DNA of 64,000 nucleotides from JBDTSW01 sp963807385 (lineage in GTDB: Bacteria > Actinomycetota > Thermoleophilia > Solirubrobacterales > 70-9): assembly GCA_963807385.1 (NCBI GenBank), contig CAWEBQ010000002.1, forward strand, positions 1,346,114 to 1,410,113. Reading direction: 5' to 3'. The position numbers were made by a program, and so were the translations under genes. How positions within the stretch are numbered: position 1 is the stretch's first letter; each line of letters begins with the position of its first letter. The notes under the pieces are model-generated. The model was not told the origin of the DNA, did not search any database, and saw only the letters and a program-made list of their open reading frames with translations. This document shows, piece after piece, positions 8,098-16,055 of this stretch.

Positions 8098-8841
8098 TCA
8101 GTAGCGGACCGAGGACAGATAGAGCCCGTGCGGGGGCGCGGTCTCGCCCGCCCGCTCCCTCGGCGCGCCCTCCAACAGGGCGGGGAAGTCGGCCGGCGGA
8201 CGACGGCCGGCCGCCACCTCGAGCATGGTGCCGACGATCACCCGGACCATGCTCCGCATGAACGCGTCGGCCTCGATCCACAGCTCGAGGATCGGGTCCG
8301 GGCCGATCCCGACCCCCTCCCTCCACTCGCAGCGCAGGATGTTCCGCTCGAAGCGCACGTGCTCGGTCTGCGTGGGGGTAAACGCCGTGAAGTCGTGCGC
8401 GCCCAGGGCCGCGGCGGCGCAGCGCTCCAGCGCCTCGCGGTCGAGCGGGTACGGCCACCACAGCGCCCGGCTCGCCTCGAACGGGCTCGGTACCCGCTGG
8501 GGCAACAGCCGGTAGCAGTAGGTGCGCGACCGGGCGTCGCGGCGGGCGTTGAACCCCGGCGCCGTCTCGGCCGCGCGGTAGATCGCGATCTCGCGCGGCG
8601 TCACGGCGTCGAGGGCGCGGCGGAGGTCGGTGGCCGGCGGCTCGGAGAGCTCCATGCTCGCGACCTGGCCCCAGGCGTGCACCCCGGTATCCGTCCGTCC
8701 GGCGACGGTCAGCGCCGCCGGCATGCCAACCTGCTCGAGGCCGGCCTCGATCTCCCCCTGGATCGTCCTCAGCCCCGGCTGGACGGCCCAGCCTGCGAAG
8801 GGCGAGCCGTCGTAGGCGATGTCGAGGCGATAAGTAGGCAA
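8098..8841 (-). CDS. truA: tRNA pseudouridine(38-40) synthase TruA
   Basis: Converts uridines 38-40 in tRNA anticodon arms to pseudouridine. The catalytic aspartate is Asp51 in AGRTDTGVHA. The N-terminal YRLDIAYDGSPFAGWAVQP and the C-terminal segment FMRSMVRVIVGTM are also typical. At 247 residues it has the standard length. Translation starts at TTG (8841). It follows rplQ, the common actinobacterial rpsM-rpsK-rpsD-rpoA-rplQ-truA order, with a short repeat element in the gap. Confidence 0.95.
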   Translation of the reverse strand: MPTYRLDIAYDGSPFAGWAVQPGLRTIQGEIEAGLEQVGMPAALTVAGRTDTGVHAWGQVASMELSEPPATDLRRALDAVTPREIAIYRAAETAPGFNARRDARSRTYCYRLLPQRVPSPFEASRALWWPYPLDREALERCAAAALGAHDFTAFTPTQTEHVRFERNILRCEWREGVGIGPDPILELWIEADAFMRSMVRVIVGTMLEVAAGRRPPADFPALLEGAPRERAGETAPPHGLYLSSVRY

Positions 8842-8843
8842 GG

Positions 8844-8888
8844 CGGCGAAAACCGAGACTGGCTAGGACGCCGGGTGACGGTTTGCAG
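8844..8888 (-). repeat. Structured repeat, copy C (short form)
   Basis: Contains the block CGGCGAAAACCGAG (8844-8857) and, at the other end, GGTTTGCAG (8880-8888), enclosing AGGACGCCGGGTGACG. Both end blocks and the GGACGCCG piece recur in the rplP-rpmC gap (20788-20880), where a hairpin is inserted. On the transcribed strand AAACCG can pair with CGGTTT. It lies between rplQ and truA. Confidence 0.55.
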
Positions 8889-8893
8889 TCGCC

Positions 8894-9247
8894 TCAGACG
8901 AGCTCGATGAAGACCATCTCCGTCGAGTCCGACTGACGCGGGCCGAGCTTTACGATCCGCGTGTAGCCGCCGGGGCGGTCGGCGTAGCGGGGCGCGACCT
9001 CTTCGAAGAGCTTGTGGACGATGAACTTGTCCTGGCCGAGCTCCGAGAGCGCCTGGCGCCGCGCGTGCAGGTCGCCGCGCTTCGCGAGCGTGATCAGCTT
9101 CTCGAGTTTCGGCTTCACCGCCTTGGCCTTGGCCTGCGAGGTCTCGATTCGCTCGTGCTGGATCACGTCGCGGGAGAGATTGCGCAGAAGCGACCGGCGG
9201 TGAGCCGTGTCGCGGCTGAGCTTGTGTCGTTGCTTGGCGTGGCGCAT
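8894..9247 (-). CDS. rplQ: 50S ribosomal protein L17
   Basis: Large-subunit protein near the exit tunnel rim. The N-terminus MRHAKQRHKLSRDTAHRR and the block SLLRNLSRDVIQHERIETSQAKAKAVKP are diagnostic. The 117 residues end ...MVFIELV, the usual bacterial length. It is the last ribosomal gene of the alpha-operon segment, 37 nt after rpoA and before truA. Confidence 0.98.
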   Translation of the reverse strand: MRHAKQRHKLSRDTAHRRSLLRNLSRDVIQHERIETSQAKAKAVKPKLEKLITLAKRGDLHARRQALSELGQDKFIVHKLFEEVAPRYADRPGGYTRIVKLGPRQSDSTEMVFIELV

Positions 9248-9284
9248 GGTCGTGGCTCCCGGGCCCCGCGGCCCGAGGTGAAAG

Positions 9285-10256
9285 CTACTCGTCGCGGAGC
9301 GAAAGGCCCAGTGCGATGAGTGACTCCTTGACCTCCTCGGTCGAGCGCTTGCCGAAGTTCGGGATCGCGTTGAGCTCCGACTCCGAGCGCTGGACGAGGT
9401 CGCCGACGGTCTGAACCCCCGCCCGCTTGAGGCAGTTGTAGGCGCGGACGCCGATCTCCAGCTCCTCGATCAGGCGGTCGTCGCCCTCGACGGCCGACCC
9501 CCCGACCGGAAGCCCCGCGGCGTCAGGGACCGCGATCGCGTCGCGGGCGGTGAGCTCCTCGACGCGGTCGGCGTCGGTGAAGATCGCCAGGCTCTTGATC
9601 AGCAGCTCGGCGGCCTCGCGCAGGGCGCTCGCCGGCTCGATCGACCCGTCGGTCTCGATCTCCAGCGAGAGCTTGTCGAAGTCGGTGCGCTGCCCGACTC
9701 GGGCGGCATCGACGTTGTAGGCGGTGCGCCGGATCGGCGAAAAGATCGAGTCGATCGGGATCACACCGATCGCCTGGTCCTCCGTCTTGTTGTCCTCGGC
9801 CGGCGAGTAGCCGCGGCCGCGGCCGATCGTGAGGTACAGCTCGAGCTTGGTGCGCTTCTCGAGTGTCGCGATCGGGGCGTCGGGGTTGAGGATCTCCACG
9901 CCGGCCGGCAGGTCGATGTCCTTGGCCGTCACCTCGCCGGGGCCGGTGGCCACCAGCGGCGCCTCGACCTCGTCGGCGTCCGTGTGCATGCGGATGACGA
10001 CGTCCTTGAGGTTGAGGACGATGTCCGTAACGTCCTCCTTGACCCCGGGCACCGAGGAGAACTCGTGAGCGACACCCTCGATGCGGACGCTCTTGATCGC
10101 CGCCCCGCCGAGCGAGGACAGCAGCACGCGCCGGAGGCTGTTTCCGAACGTGTAGCCGAACCCCTTGTCGAGGGGCTCGATGGTGAACGTCCCCTTCGTA
10201 TCGGCGACGTCCTCCTTGGAGATCTTCGGAACCTGGAACTCGGGCAGCGTGGTCAT
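9285..10256 (-). CDS. rpoA: DNA-directed RNA polymerase subunit alpha
   Basis: Scaffold for RNA polymerase assembly and, through its C-terminal domain, contact for UP elements and activators. The 323 residues show the N-terminal dimerisation domain (EPLDKGFGYTFGNSLRRVLL) and the CTD with two helix-hairpin-helix parts (NCLKRAGVQTVGDLVQ, LNAIPNFGKRSTEEVKESL). It is followed by rplQ after 37 nt and preceded by rpsD after 38 nt. No Shine-Dalgarno surprise or truncation is seen. Confidence 0.98.
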   Translation of the reverse strand: MTTLPEFQVPKISKEDVADTKGTFTIEPLDKGFGYTFGNSLRRVLLSSLGGAAIKSVRIEGVAHEFSSVPGVKEDVTDIVLNLKDVVIRMHTDADEVEAPLVATGPGEVTAKDIDLPAGVEILNPDAPIATLEKRTKLELYLTIGRGRGYSPAEDNKTEDQAIGVIPIDSIFSPIRRTAYNVDAARVGQRTDFDKLSLEIETDGSIEPASALREAAELLIKSLAIFTDADRVEELTARDAIAVPDAAGLPVGGSAVEGDDRLIEELEIGVRAYNCLKRAGVQTVGDLVQRSESELNAIPNFGKRSTEEVKESLIALGLSLRDE

Positions 10257-10294
10257 GGTCTTCCTCTCGGTTGCGGCTGAAGCCTTGGGCCCTA

Positions 10295-10915
10295 CTACTT
10301 GGAGTAGAGCTCGACGATGAGCTGTTCCTCCACCGGCGTGGCGATCTCGTCACGCTCGGGGAGGCGAAGCACCTTCGCCGTCAATGCGTCGTGATCGGCC
10401 TGGAGCCACGGGGGTACCGCGGCGGTCAGCTCGGTCGCGCCGCGCACCACGTCGGTGGCCGGCGATTCGGGCTTGATCGTGATCACGTCGTCGGGTCGCA
10501 GCTGGTAGCTCGGGATGTCGACGCGGCGACCGTTGATGAACCAGTGGCCGTGTCCAATCATCTGTCGCGCCTGGCGCCGCGAGGCGGCGAATCCGAGGCG
10601 GACGAGCACGTTGTCGAAGCGTCGCTCCAGCAGGCGCAGCAGGTTGTCGCCGGTCACCCCGTCCTGGCGGGAGGCCTTGACGTAGTAGGAGCGGAACTGC
10701 TTCTCGAGCAGCTGGTAGAAGCGGCGGGCCTTCTGCTTCTCGCGAAGCTGGTTGCGGTACTCCGAGGCGCGCACCCGGCCGCGCCCATGCTCTCCGGGCG
10801 GATAGGAGCGGCGCTCGACGCCGCACTTCTCCGTGAAGCAGCGCTCGCCCTTGAGGAACAGCTTCTGGCCCTCACGGCGGCACTGCTTGCACTGCGGGCC
10901 GGTGTCCCTGGCCAT
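10295..10915 (-). CDS. rpsD: 30S ribosomal protein S4
   Basis: Primary 16S rRNA binder and, in many bacteria, translational repressor of its own operon. The start is the ATG at 10915 (MARDTGPQCKQCRREG). Four N-terminal cysteines (9, 12, 26, 31) form the zinc-binding version of S4. The S4 RNA-binding domain follows (LLERRFDNVLVRLGFAASRRQARQ, HWFINGRRVDIPSY). The 206-residue length is normal. The frame is open further upstream into rpsK, but that extension belongs to the overlapping gene region and is not S4. Confidence 0.97.
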   Translation of the reverse strand: MARDTGPQCKQCRREGQKLFLKGERCFTEKCGVERRSYPPGEHGRGRVRASEYRNQLREKQKARRFYQLLEKQFRSYYVKASRQDGVTGDNLLRLLERRFDNVLVRLGFAASRRQARQMIGHGHWFINGRRVDIPSYQLRPDDVITIKPESPATDVVRGATELTAAVPPWLQADHDALTAKVLRLPERDEIATPVEEQLIVELYSK

Positions 10916-10917
10916 GC

Positions 10918-11310
10918 CTAACCCCGCTTCCGCTTCTTGGGACGGCAGCCGTTGTGGGCCTGCGGGGAGACGTCCTTGACGGTCGTGACCTGAATCCCGG
11001 CGGCCTGCAGCGAGCGGATCGCGGTGTCGCGGCCGGAGCCGGCGCCCTTGGCGTGGACCTCGACCCGCTCGAGGCCGTGCTCCATGCCCTTGCGGGCGGC
11101 GGCGTCGGCCGTGACCTGGGCGGCGAACGGGGTGGACTTGCGCGAGCCCTTGAACCCGGCGGAGCCGGCGGACTCCCAGCACACCACGTTGCCCTCGGGG
11201 TCGGTGATCGTGACGATCGTGTTGTTGAACGAGGTCTTGATGTGCGCGATCCCGTACGGGACGTTCTTCTTGACGCGGCGGCGCGTCTTGCCTTTTCTGG
11301 GCTGGGGCAT
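10918..11310 (-). CDS. rpsK: 30S ribosomal protein S11
   Basis: Platform protein contacting 16S rRNA near the mRNA exit. The 130 residues include the diagnostic NVPYGIAHIKTSFNNTIVTITD, the FKGSRKSTPFAAQ block and the C-terminal DVSPQAHNGCRPKKRKR. It ends 2 nt before rpsD begins, and rpsM lies 11 nt upstream, so the three are one translational unit. Confidence 0.98.
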   Translation of the reverse strand: MPQPRKGKTRRRVKKNVPYGIAHIKTSFNNTIVTITDPEGNVVCWESAGSAGFKGSRKSTPFAAQVTADAAARKGMEHGLERVEVHAKGAGSGRDTAIRSLQAAGIQVTTVKDVSPQAHNGCRPKKRKRG

Positions 11311-11321
11311 CGGTCAGTCGC

Positions 11322-11705
11322 TCACTTCGGGCCCGGCGCCTTGCGCCTGCCGGCCACGCTCATGCGCTTCGGGCCCTTGCGGCCGCGCGCGTTGGTCTTC
11401 GTCCGCTGGCCGCGCGTTGGCAGGCCGCGACGGTGACGGAGCCCGCGGTACGCGCCGATCTCCGACAGGCGCTTGATGTTCTGCGAGCGCTCGCGGCGAA
11501 GGTCACCCTCCACCTCGCGGGCCTCGACCGCCTCGCGAAGCTTCACGGCCTCGTCGTCGGTGAGGTCCTTGACGTAGGTGTCGGGATCGATCTTGGTGTC
11601 CGCGAGGATCCTCTGAGCCGTGGAGCGGCCCACGCCGTGGACGTAGGTGAGCCCGATCTCGATCCGCTTGTTGAGCGGGAGGTTGATGCCTGCGATGCGC
11701 GCCAT
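11322..11705 (-). CDS. rpsM: 30S ribosomal protein S13
   Basis: Head protein of the small subunit, forming the B1 bridges and touching P-site tRNA through its basic tail. MARIAGINLPLNKRIEIGLTYVHGVG and the C-terminal RGLRHRRGLPTRGQRTKTNARGRKG are diagnostic. Length is 127 residues. About 105 nt separate it from rpmJ upstream; that gap holds repeat copy A. Confidence 0.98.
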   Translation of the reverse strand: MARIAGINLPLNKRIEIGLTYVHGVGRSTAQRILADTKIDPDTYVKDLTDDEAVKLREAVEAREVEGDLRRERSQNIKRLSEIGAYRGLRHRRGLPTRGQRTKTNARGRKGPKRMSVAGRRKAPGPK

Positions 11706-11743
11706 CAGCGACCACCTCCAGGGCTGACGGGACCGAACAGGTC

Positions 11744-11794
11744 GAGGACGCAGGGAGCGTGGCCTGCCTCGCAGGCGAGCGAACGAGGACGAAG
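11744..11794 (-). repeat. Structured repeat, copy A (hairpin form)
   Basis: Conserved arms GAGGACGCAG-GAGCGTGG and GCGAGCGAACGAGGACG flank a 6-bp hairpin (GCCTGC-ctc-GCAGGC, 11762-11776). The arms match copy B at 20807-20860, but the hairpin stem sequence differs while staying paired. It lies in the rpmJ-rpsM gap. Confidence 0.6.
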
Positions 11795-11810
11795 AGATGT
11801 GAAGGTCATG

Positions 11811-11924
11811 TCAGCCCTGCCTCTGCTTGTGCCGGGGGTTGGAACAGATGATCAGCACCTTGCCGCGCCTCCGAATGACTCGGCAGCGCTCACACATGGG
11901 CTTCACGGACGTTCGAACCTTCAT
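11811..11924 (-). CDS. rpmJ: 50S ribosomal protein L36
   Basis: Smallest large-subunit protein, 37 residues (MKVRTSVKPMCERC...). It has the zinc-ribbon residues Cys11, Cys14, Cys27 and His32, so it is the zinc-binding (C+) form. It is preceded by a GGAGG-type Shine-Dalgarno and by a motif shared with the rpsJ upstream region. infA, which normally lies just upstream, is absent. Confidence 0.97.
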   Translation of the reverse strand: MKVRTSVKPMCERCRVIRRRGKVLIICSNPRHKQRQG

Positions 11925-11945
11925 CGGCTCCCCAAATCCTCCAGG

Positions 11946-11963
11946 GGGTCGTATCCATCACTT
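11946..11963 (-). promoter_or_regulatory. 18-bp motif shared with the region upstream of rpsJ; possible promoter
   Basis: On the minus strand AAGTGATGGATACGACCC lies about 20 nt before the rpmJ start. The same sequence with one change (AAGTGTTGGATACGACCC) lies upstream of rpsJ at 25882-25899, in the same orientation. GGATAC could act as a -10 element, with a short leader containing the rpmJ Shine-Dalgarno. No good -35 hexamer is visible. Confidence 0.4.
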
Positions 11964-12046
11964 ACATCGAGAAGGCCCCCAGGCCCCATGAATCGGGCGA
12001 GAGGGCACTAACAAATGGCCTTGCGGCCGACCGGGAAGGATAGCAA

Positions 12047-12541
12047 TCACCACACGCCTGGCACAAGGCGCCTCGTGCGTGCCATGTAGTCGCGGTAGGG
12101 ATCACCGAGCTCGGCGGCCAGCACCCGTTCCTCCGCCAGCAGGCGAATCGTGAAGCCGATGAGCGTCGGGAGCGCCGCGAGCGCCAGCGAAAGCCAGCTG
12201 CCCAGCATCAGTCCGAGCCCGGCGGCGCAGAGGACCATGCCCGTGTAGCTCGGATGTCGCACCCAGGCGTAGGGGCCCGATTCGACCACCTCGTGGCCCT
12301 CCTGGACGACGACCCGGAACTTGAAGAACCGGCCAAGCGTGCGCACCGACCACACCCGCAGGGTGAAGCCGGACGCCAGCATCACCGCGCCCACCGCGAC
12401 CGGCCACCACGCTGGCCCGCCGATCGCCGGCCCTTCCTCCCCGTAGGCGGCTATGACCGCCGCCGCCAGCCCCGCCAGGACCGCGAGGGTCAACATCGTC
12501 GTGGTGGCGTCGCGGGTATCGCGCCCGCCGGTGCGGGCCAT
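12047..12541 (-). CDS. Isoprenylcysteine carboxyl methyltransferase-like membrane protein
   Basis: Integral membrane methyltransferase of the ICMT/PEMT family, which methylates isoprenoid or phospholipid-type acceptors with S-adenosylmethionine. The C-terminal signature VVESGPYAWVRHPSYTGMVL and the downstream EERVLAAELGDPYRDYMARTRRLVPGVW are characteristic. Several hydrophobic helices are seen. The first ATG (12541) would drop a hydrophobic stretch (TVPTAFWIGAGAWLAGELAL) that reads well as a first membrane helix, yet no ATG, GTG or TTG precedes that helix in frame after the map stop at 12604. The gene may use a rare start. It occupies the place where infA is normally found. Confidence 0.8.
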   Translation of the reverse strand: MARTGGRDTRDATTTMLTLAVLAGLAAAVIAAYGEEGPAIGGPAWWPVAVGAVMLASGFTLRVWSVRTLGRFFKFRVVVQEGHEVVESGPYAWVRHPSYTGMVLCAAGLGLMLGSWLSLALAALPTLIGFTIRLLAEERVLAAELGDPYRDYMARTRRLVPGVW

Positions 12542-12603
12542 GAGCGCAAGCTCGCCGGCCAGCCAGGCTCCGGCGCCGATCCAGAAGGCCGTCGGGACCG
12601 TGG

Positions 12604-13371
12604 CTAGTCCTCGTGCCAGGGGGTCAGGATCCGAGGGCCGTCCTCGGTGACCGCGACCGTGAACTCGAAGTGCGCCGCGAGGGAGCCGTCCGAGGAGTAG
12701 ACCGCCCAGTTGTCGCCGCCCACGCGCACCTCGGGCCCGCCGGCGTTCACCATCGGCTCGATCGCGAGCACCATCCCGGCCTCCAGCAGCGGGCCGCTGC
12801 CCGGCTCGCCGAAGTTGGAGATCTGCGGGTCCTCGTGCATGTCGCGGCCGATGCCGTGCCCCACCAGGGTCCGGATGATCGAGAGGTCCTCGGCCTCGAC
12901 GGTCGTCTGGATCGTGTGCGAAACGTCGCCGAGATGGTTGCCGGGCCGGGCGTGCTCGATGCCCGCGAAGAGCGAGGCCTTGGTCACGTCGAGCAGCTGC
13001 TGGGCCTCGTCGGAGATCGGGCCCACCGCGACGGTCATCGCCGCGTCGGCGACCCAGCCGTCCTTGGTCACGCCGACGTCGAGGGAGATGATGTCGCCGC
13101 GCGCGAGCTCGTGCGAGCCTGGGATCCCGTGGACGACCATCGAGTTCGGCGACGCGCAGATCGAGGCGGGGAAGCCGCGATACCCCTTGAAGGACGCGAT
13201 GGCGTCCTGCGAGGCGATGAACTTCTCCGCGGCGAGGTCGAGATCGGCGGTGGTGGTGCCGGGGCGGCACTTGGAGGCGAGCATCCGCAGGCAGCGGGCC
13301 TGGATCGCGCCGGCCGCAGCCATCTGCTCGATCTGCTCGGGCGTCTTGAGGAGGATGCCGCTGCGATACAT
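12604..13371 (-). CDS. map: Methionine aminopeptidase, type I
   Basis: Removes the initiator methionine from nascent proteins. The five metal ligands of the pita-bread fold are all visible: two Asp in SLDVGVTKDGWVADAAMT, His in VGHGIGRDMHEDP, Glu in LAIEPMVNAGG and Glu in AHFEFTVAVTEDG. The substrate-side His is in SMVVHGIPG. The 255 residues begin MYRSGILLKTPEQIEQM; a GTG three codons upstream (13380) is an alternative start. It follows adk by 37 nt, the classic secY-adk-map order. Confidence 0.96.
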   Translation of the reverse strand: MYRSGILLKTPEQIEQMAAAGAIQARCLRMLASKCRPGTTTADLDLAAEKFIASQDAIASFKGYRGFPASICASPNSMVVHGIPGSHELARGDIISLDVGVTKDGWVADAAMTVAVGPISDEAQQLLDVTKASLFAGIEHARPGNHLGDVSHTIQTTVEAEDLSIIRTLVGHGIGRDMHEDPQISNFGEPGSGPLLEAGMVLAIEPMVNAGGPEVRVGGDNWAVYSSDGSLAAHFEFTVAVTEDGPRILTPWHED

Positions 13372-13408
13372 GGTGCTCACGAGAGTAGGGCCGGGGAGGC
13401 GGGCCGCC

Positions 13409-14083
13409 TCAGGCCTGCTCCTCCATGCGCATCGTCGCCAGGAGCGCGCGAATCTCCTCCGCGACCTCGTCGGGGGGCCTGTCTCCATCGAGCCGCTGCA
13501 GCTTGCCCGCGTTCTCGTATCGCTCGATCAGGGGCTCGGTCTTCTCAGCGTACGTGGCGAGCCGGTTGCGGATGACCTCCGGCTTGTCGTCGTCGCGGAT
13601 GATCAGCTTCCCGCCGCAGGCGTCGCAGATGCCCTCCTTCTCGGGAGGATCGAACTCGACGTGGAAGATGTGCCCCCCCTTGACGCAGCTGCGCCGCCCG
13701 CCGAGACGGCGAACGACCTCCTCCTCCCCCACTTCGATCAGGATCGCGGCGGACAGCTCGCGGCCGAGTTGCCCGAACTTCTGGTCCAGGGAATCGGCCT
13801 GGCCCGCGGTGCGCGGGAAGCCGTCCAGGATGAAGCCGTCCGCGGCCTCGGGCGTGGCGATCCGAGCGGCGATCAGGCCCACGATCAGCTCGTCCGGCAC
13901 GAGGTCGCCGGCGTCCATGTACTCCCTGGCCTTCTGCCCCAGCTCGCCCCCCTCGCGGACGGAGGCGCGAAGGATGTCGCCGGTGGCGTAGTAGGGCAGG
14001 TCGAAGTCCTCCTGCAGGCGCTCGCCCTGGGTGCCCTTGCCGGACCCCGGCGGACCGAGAAGTACGAGGTTGAGCTCAGACAT
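13409..14083 (-). CDS. adk: Adenylate kinase
   Basis: Interconverts ATP + AMP and 2 ADP. The P-loop GPPGSGKGTQ is at residues about 10-19, the AMP-binding block YATGDILRASV follows, and DGFPRTAGQ is the conserved core. The LID is the long type with Cys residues (SCVKGGHIFHVEF, ICDACGGKLI), suggesting a structural zinc site with one position replaced. Length is 224 residues. It sits 10 nt after secY. Confidence 0.96.
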   Translation of the reverse strand: MSELNLVLLGPPGSGKGTQGERLQEDFDLPYYATGDILRASVREGGELGQKAREYMDAGDLVPDELIVGLIAARIATPEAADGFILDGFPRTAGQADSLDQKFGQLGRELSAAILIEVGEEEVVRRLGGRRSCVKGGHIFHVEFDPPEKEGICDACGGKLIIRDDDKPEVIRNRLATYAEKTEPLIERYENAGKLQRLDGDRPPDEVAEEIRALLATMRMEEQA

Positions 14084-14093
14084 GGCGGCGGGC

Positions 14094-15368
14094 CTACTTC
14101 AGGAAGCCTTCGTAATTTCGCATCATGAGCTGCGCCTCGAGCTGCTTGACGGTGTCGAGGGCGACGCCGACGACGATCAGGATCGAGGTACCACCGAAGA
14201 AGAAGTTCGCCGAGGTCTGGCTGATCAGGATCGTCGGAAGGGCGGCGACGGCGCCGAGGTAGAGCGCCCCCGGGAAGGTGAGGCGGGAGAGGATGCGGTC
14301 CAGGTACTCGGCCGTCGGCCGGCCGGGTCTGACCCCGGGGATGAAGCCACCGTACTTCTTGAGGTTGTCGGCCTGGTCGACCGGGTTGAACGTGACCGCC
14401 GTGTAGAAGTAGGTGAAGATCACGATGAAGAAGACCTCGCCCACGATGTAGGCCCAGCCGTTCGGGCTGAAGAAGGCGGCGAAGTCGAGTGCCGCCGGGG
14501 TGTTGATGAGCTGCCCGATCGTCGGCGGGAAGGCCATGATCGAGGCGGCGAAGATCACCGGGATGACGCCGGCCATGTTCACGCGCAACGGCAGGTAGGT
14601 GGACCCGCCCGTGGTCATCCGGCGGCCCACCACGCGCTTGGCGTACTGGACCGGGATCCGGCGCTGCCCCTCCTGGACGAAGACGATGCCGACGATCACC
14701 GCCAGGGCCACGAACGGCATCATCACCACGAACACCTGGTCCGGGCTCGTCCACCAGGCGACGATCCCGCTGGGCAGCCCGGCGACGATCGACGCGAAGA
14801 TCATCAGCGAGATCCCGTTCCCGACGCCGCGCTGGGTGATCAACTCGCCCAGCCACATCAGCAGGGTGCATCCCGCGGTGAGCGAGATCACCACCAGGAA
14901 CACTGTCCCGAAGCCCGAGTTGGTCCCGAGCGGGCTCACCCCTCCCGAGAAGGAGTTGGACTGGAAGAGCGCGACGTAGCCCAGCGACTGCGCGAACGCC
15001 AGGCCGACGGTGAGGTAGCGCGTGTACTGGGTGATCTTCTGCTGACCGACCTCGCCCTCCTTCTGCAGGCGCTCGAGGGCCGGCACCACCACCGTCAACA
15101 GCTGCAGGATGATCGACGCGGTGATGTAGGGCATGATCCCCAGCGCGAACAGGCTGAGGCGCGAGAGGCTCCCGCCGGAGAACAGGTTGAGGAACCCGAG
15201 GATGTTCGAACCCGCGAAGTTGCTCTCCAGCGACTCGACGGCCGCGATGTCCACCCCCGGGGCCGGGATGTAGGCCCCGAGCCGGTAGAGCGCCAGCATC
15301 GCCGCCGTGAACAGCAGCTTCCGGCGGATCTCCGGGATCGCGAAGCTGTTGACGATCGTCTGGAGCAT
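14094..15368 (-). CDS. secY: Protein translocase subunit SecY
   Basis: Channel of the Sec translocon, ten membrane helices, 424 residues. Diagnostic segments are RRKLLFTAAMLALYRLGAYIPAPG at the start, GIMPYITASIILQLLTVV, the plug-side region with FNPVDQADNLKKYGGFIPGVRPG, and TYLPLRVNMAGVIPVIFA. The cytosolic loop residues contacting SecA and ribosomes (GQRRIPVQYAKRVVGRR) are present. It lies between rplO and adk, in the usual spc order. Confidence 0.97.
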   Translation of the reverse strand: MLQTIVNSFAIPEIRRKLLFTAAMLALYRLGAYIPAPGVDIAAVESLESNFAGSNILGFLNLFSGGSLSRLSLFALGIMPYITASIILQLLTVVVPALERLQKEGEVGQQKITQYTRYLTVGLAFAQSLGYVALFQSNSFSGGVSPLGTNSGFGTVFLVVISLTAGCTLLMWLGELITQRGVGNGISLMIFASIVAGLPSGIVAWWTSPDQVFVVMMPFVALAVIVGIVFVQEGQRRIPVQYAKRVVGRRMTTGGSTYLPLRVNMAGVIPVIFAASIMAFPPTIGQLINTPAALDFAAFFSPNGWAYIVGEVFFIVIFTYFYTAVTFNPVDQADNLKKYGGFIPGVRPGRPTAEYLDRILSRLTFPGALYLGAVAALPTILISQTSANFFFGGTSILIVVGVALDTVKQLEAQLMMRNYEGFLK

Positions 15369-15381
15369 CAGCGGCCCCCGA

Positions 15382-15876
15382 CTAGTCCTCGATCAGTTCA
15401 GCTATCCCGCCCGCAGCCTCGATCTTCTCGCGGGCGGCAGCGCTAAACGAGTGGGCTCGGACGGTGAGCTTCTTCGAGAGCTCACCCCGGGCGAGGATCT
15501 TCACCGGGTGCTTTCGCTTGGCCAGCCCGGCGGCCCGCAGCGTGTCGGGCGTGACCTCCGCCCCTGCGTCGAAGCGCTCCTCGAGGTCGGCGAGGTTCAC
15601 CGGCTGAGTGTGGGTACGGAAGCGCTCGAACGGCATCGAGGTCTTCTTGTTCGGGCCGCGGAGCTTGCGCATCCGCATGTGGATCGGGTTCTGCCCGCCC
15701 TCGTAGCCCGCCTTGCTCTTCGAGCCGGCCCGGGAGCCGTAGCCCTTGTGGCCGCGGCCGGAGGTCTTGCCCATGCCGGAGCCCTCGCCACGGCCGACCC
15801 GCTTTCGCGGCTGGCGCGATCCCGGCTTCGGGCGGACCGTATGGAGCTCGACCTCCTCGGGGGTCAGGCGGGGCAT
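15382..15876 (-). CDS. rplO: 50S ribosomal protein L15
   Basis: Late-assembly large-subunit protein. The start at 15876 gives MPRLTPEEVELHTVRPKPGSRQP, followed by the glycine- and lysine-rich RVGRGEGSGMGKTSGRGHKG and the FERFRTHTQPVNLADLEERF globular part. Length is 164 residues. ATGA overlap with the rpmD stop indicates coupled translation. Confidence 0.97.
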   Translation of the reverse strand: MPRLTPEEVELHTVRPKPGSRQPRKRVGRGEGSGMGKTSGRGHKGYGSRAGSKSKAGYEGGQNPIHMRMRKLRGPNKKTSMPFERFRTHTQPVNLADLEERFDAGAEVTPDTLRAAGLAKRKHPVKILARGELSKKLTVRAHSFSAAAREKIEAAGGIAELIED

Positions 15877-16055
15877 CAGCTCTTCTCCACCTCGACGAGG
15901 TGCGAGACCTTGTCGAGCATGCCGTCGAGCTGGGGCGTCTGGGTCATCGTCGAGGACTTCCCGATCCGGCCGAGCTTGAGCGAGCGCAGCGTCGCGCGCT
16001 GCGCCGCGTTGGCGCCGTTCGTGGACTTGAACTGGCGGAGCTTGACCTCGGGCAT
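15876..16055 (-). CDS. rpmD: 50S ribosomal protein L30
   Basis: 59-residue large-subunit protein (MPEVKLRQFKSTNGANAAQR...LGKSST-type core, ending HLVEVEKS). It overlaps rplO by 1 nt and the rpsE stop by 1 nt (ATGA at both ends), so rpsE-rpmD-rplO are translated as one coupled unit. The middle GRIGKSSTMTQTPQLDGMLDKV matches the L30 fold. Confidence 0.95.
   Translation of the reverse strand: MPEVKLRQFKSTNGANAAQRATLRSLKLGRIGKSSTMTQTPQLDGMLDKVSHLVEVEKS

Noticed and set aside
14325..14340. GGGTCTGACCCCGG in secY, similar to the palindromic repeat
   Set aside because: It encodes the conserved SecY segment GVRPGRP, so it is explained by protein constraint.
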